DNA from: Puniceicoccales bacterium
GTDB lineage: Bacteria > Verrucomicrobiota > Verrucomicrobiia > Opitutales > UBA953
NCBI GenBank assembly: GCA_031279675.1
Contig: JAITIB010000051.1
Span: forward strand, 1 to 8,022
DNA: 8,022 nucleotides
Reading direction: 5' to 3'
In this document: positions 6,731 through 8,022 of the stretch, piece after piece
Layout: each line of letters starts with the position of its first letter
How positions within the stretch are numbered: the stretch's first letter is position 1
Made by a program: the position numbers and the translations under genes
The notes under the pieces: generated by a model
Database searches by the model: none
What the model saw: only the letters and a program-made list of their open reading frames with translations
Told to the model about the DNA's origin: nothing

Positions 6731-7690
6731 TCAAAAAGTGTTCGCTTGGGCGAGCGGAGCTTTGCCGGAGAGAAAAAGGAGAAGGTTTTCGAGGGCCATC
6801 CCGGCCTGACGCTGGACGCTTTCGTGGGTGCGCGAGCCGATGTGGGGGGTGACGATGCAGCGGGGGGCGTGGAGAAGGGCGTGGTCGGGGGAAGGGGGTT
6901 CGGTGTCGAGGACGTCGGTGCCATAGCCGCCGAGGTGTCCGTTTTGCAGTGCGGCGGCGACGGCGGGGGTGTCGATGAGCTCGCCACGCCCGCAGTTGAG
7001 GAGGATTGCGCCGGGTTTCATTTGGGCGAGGGTGGCGGCGTTGATCATGCCGTGGGTCTGCGGGGTGAGGTTGGTGTGGAGGGTGACGACGTCGGCGGTG
7101 GCGAGCAGCGGGGGCAGGGTGGTGTGGCGCGTGATGGAGTGGGTGGCGGCGAATGCGTCGTCCCAGTGGGTGTCGTAACCGGCGCAGGCCATGCCGAACG
7201 CGTTGGCGCGCACGGCGACTTCCCTGCCGATGCGCCCGAGGCCGATGATGCCGAGGGTCTTGCCGGCGATTTCGTGCCCGGTGCGCCGGGTCCAGCGTCC
7301 GGCGCGGACTTCGTTGATGTGGTGGTTGAGGTCTTTGGCGAGAATGAGCAGGAGGGCGAAGGTGTGCTCGGCGACGGTGGTGTGGTTGACGCCGGGGGTG
7401 AAGGTGACGGCGATGCGGTTGGCGGTGGCGGTGGCGAGGTCTATTTTGTCGAGGCCGATGCCATACTTTGCGATGATGCGCAGGCGGGGGAGCGATTTTT
7501 GGATGACGGCGGCAGTGATGGCATCGTCGCCGCAGAGGAAGGCGTCGAAGCTGCCCGCGAGCTCAAGCATTCGCGCCTCGGGGAGCGGGCCGCGTTCGCG
7601 GACGACTTCGTGCCCGGAATTTTCGAGGCGGGCGAGGTGGGGTCCGGGCGTGTCCTGGAAGGAGGTGGTGGTGAGGAGAATGCGTGCCAT
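6731..7690 (-). CDS. D-2-hydroxyacid dehydrogenase, phosphoglycerate-dehydrogenase-like
   Basis: This is an NAD(P)-dependent D-isomer-specific 2-hydroxyacid dehydrogenase of 319 residues, cytoplasmic. It has the split catalytic domain and central Rossmann domain of the family: AKYGIGLDKIDL (74-85), TTVAEHTFALLL (104-115), the dinucleotide motif GLGRIG (150-155) and Asp173 after the second Rossmann strand, which favours NAD. The catalytic trio is Arg235 (NCGRGELID), Glu264 (DTEPP) and His283 (TPHIGS). The closest recognisable group is 3-phosphoglycerate dehydrogenase (SerA), but there is no C-terminal ACT or intervening domain. It could be a short SerA or a dehydrogenase for another hydroxyacid such as glyoxylate/hydroxypyruvate, so no gene symbol is given. 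The ATG at 7690 has an A/C-rich leader without a Shine-Dalgarno sequence. A 71-bp gap with a possible terminator follows. It is divergent from the right-end gene. Confidence 0.92.
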   Translation of the reverse strand: MARILLTTTSFQDTPGPHLARLENSGHEVVRERGPLPEARMLELAGSFDAFLCGDDAITAAVIQKSLPRLRIIAKYGIGLDKIDLATATANRIAVTFTPGVNHTTVAEHTFALLLILAKDLNHHINEVRAGRWTRRTGHEIAGKTLGIIGLGRIGREVAVRANAFGMACAGYDTHWDDAFAATHSITRHTTLPPLLATADVVTLHTNLTPQTHGMINAATLAQMKPGAILLNCGRGELIDTPAVAAALQNGHLGGYGTDVLDTEPPSPDHALLHAPRCIVTPHIGSRTHESVQRQAGMALENLLLFLSGKAPLAQANTF

Positions 7691-7797
7691 GTCTGGGTGC
7701 GGTGTTGGTTTGGTGGGGGCGGCAGGATGGGGGCTTGTTTTGCCGAGGCAAGTGTGAAGCTTGGACGGGGGGTGCGCTGGCGCTCACGTCTGAACAC

Positions 7798-7826
7798 TTG
7801 ACAATGTTTTTGCAAAACATTCGATG
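7798..7826 (+). promoter_or_regulatory. Candidate sigma-70-type promoter for the right-end gene
   Basis: A perfect -35 consensus TTGACA sits at 7798-7803. With a 17-bp spacer the -10 position would be TCGATG (7821-7826), a poor match to TATAAT, so the promoter would need an activator or use another -10. The spacer is filled by a perfect palindrome. Position about 80 bp upstream of the ATG at 7904 is reasonable. Confidence 0.3.
7803..7821. promoter_or_regulatory. 19-bp palindrome, candidate operator
   Basis: AATGTTTT at 7803-7810 and AAAACATT at 7814-7821 are perfect inverted repeats around a 3-base centre (TGC). The site overlaps the last base of the TTGACA box and fills the -35/-10 spacer, the classic place for a repressor operator. 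The regulator is unknown; no regulator gene is in the window. Confidence 0.5.
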
Positions 7827-7833
7827 CGGCCCG

Positions 7834-7849
7834 CTTGTTGCGCAACGAG
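7834..7849. promoter_or_regulatory. 16-bp near-palindrome with central CG, candidate operator
   Basis: CTTGTTGCGCAACGAG has a perfect 10-bp core, GTTGCGCAAC (7837-7846), and matches in the flanks except one base pair. A symmetric site with a central CG flanked by TTG/CAA resembles LacI/GalR-family operators. It lies 12 bp downstream of the first palindrome, near where transcription could start. Chance occurrence of the 10-bp core alone is possible. Confidence 0.4.
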
Positions 7850-7903
7850 GCGTGGCTGGCACGAAAACCTTAATACAAAAAAACCAACTCAACATCTCCG
7901 TTT

Positions 7904-8022
7904 ATGGCTCAACTCCCTGATTATGTGGCTTCCGCCACGCCAAATCCCGCCGACAAGCGCGCGGGGTGGCTCGCAACTACCGCCGCCGGCAATGCCGGCG
8001 TCATGCTCTGGTTCGTCTTCTG
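7904..8022 (+). CDS. N-terminal fragment of a probable membrane transporter (runs off right edge)
   Basis: The ATG at 7904 is the only start after an in-frame TAA at 7871-7873, and the frame is open to the edge, giving 39 codons plus two bases. The product begins MAQLPDYVASATPNPADKRA and continues GWLATTAAGNAGVMLWFVF. That is a short polar N terminus followed by a hydrophobic stretch from about residue 31, consistent with the first membrane helix of a polytopic carrier. Candidate families are MFS or NCS1-type permeases, but 39 residues cannot decide this. It is divergent from the dehydrogenase and preceded by two palindromes, which suggests regulated expression. No Shine-Dalgarno sequence is visible. 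Confidence 0.6.
   Translation, partial: MAQLPDYVASATPNPADKRAGWLATTAAGNAGVMLWFVF

Larger units (their letters stand above)
7691..7903. other. Divergent intergenic region
   Basis: This 213-bp non-coding gap lies between the start codons of the minus-strand dehydrogenase and the plus-strand right-end gene, so it must carry promoters for both. The half next to the dehydrogenase (7691-7790) is GC-rich with no convincing promoter boxes on the minus strand. CAAGTGT (7749-7755) and ACACTTG (7794-7800) form a spaced 7-bp inverted repeat of uncertain meaning. The other half is more AT-rich and holds the TTGACA box and two palindromes listed separately. The last 27 bases before 7904 contain a single G. 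Confidence 0.8.

Noticed and set aside
6660..6734. TTG start at 6734 for the outer-membrane factor, overlapping the dehydrogenase stop
   Set aside because: It would put 25 Arg/Pro-rich residues before a clear lipoprotein signal peptide. The ATG at 6659 places the signal at the N terminus.
7857..7871. Sigma-54-like -24 element CTGGCACG upstream of the right-end gene
   Set aside because: The -24 half fits, but the invariant GC at the -12 position, ten bases after GG, is TT here, so the promoter is incomplete.

Overview
The window looks like chromosomal DNA from a GC-rich Gram-negative bacterium. An outer-membrane factor lipoprotein with a signal peptide and an exosortase both imply an outer membrane. 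The combination of exosortase, a degenerate Rhs/YD-repeat gene, C5-pathway haem synthesis, high GC and start codons without Shine-Dalgarno sequences would fit a verrucomicrobial (Opitutaceae-like) genome. That assignment is an inference from gene content; no rRNA or other decisive marker is present.

Layout. (1) Bases 1-734, + strand: the broken 3' part of an Rhs/YD-repeat gene, entering from the left edge, with one frameshift near base 570 and a truncated, diverged tail. (2) Bases 731-6659, - strand: six tightly packed genes read right to left. They are an outer-membrane efflux lipoprotein (NodT/OprM type), an oligopeptide-type ABC ATPase, an exosortase, glutamate-1-semialdehyde aminomutase (hemL), a DedA-family membrane protein and tRNA m7G46 methyltransferase (trmB). 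Junctions are 3 bp, 20 bp (or a 4-base overlap), a 4-base overlap, 21 bp and 0 bp, so co-transcription and translational coupling are likely. (3) Bases 6660-6730: a 71-bp gap holding a GC-rich stem and a T-run, a possible terminator. (4) Bases 6731-7690, - strand: a SerA-like D-2-hydroxyacid dehydrogenase. (5) Bases 7691-7903: a divergent intergenic region with two palindromes and a TTGACA box. (6) From 7904, + strand: the first 39 codons of a probable membrane transporter cut by the right edge.

How the genes work together. The six-gene block is mostly envelope (outer-membrane factor, ABC ATPase, exosortase, DedA) with two housekeeping enzymes (HemL, TrmB) at its downstream end. The ATPase has no permease beside it, the outer-membrane factor has no RND pump or adaptor, and no PEP-CTERM substrate for the exosortase is visible. 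Partners must therefore lie elsewhere. I see no clear new multi-gene system. The best leads are the exosortase linkage and architecture, the orphan ATPase/outer-membrane factor pair, and the double palindrome before the right-end gene.

No RNA genes, CRISPR arrays, insertion sequences or attachment sites were recognised.
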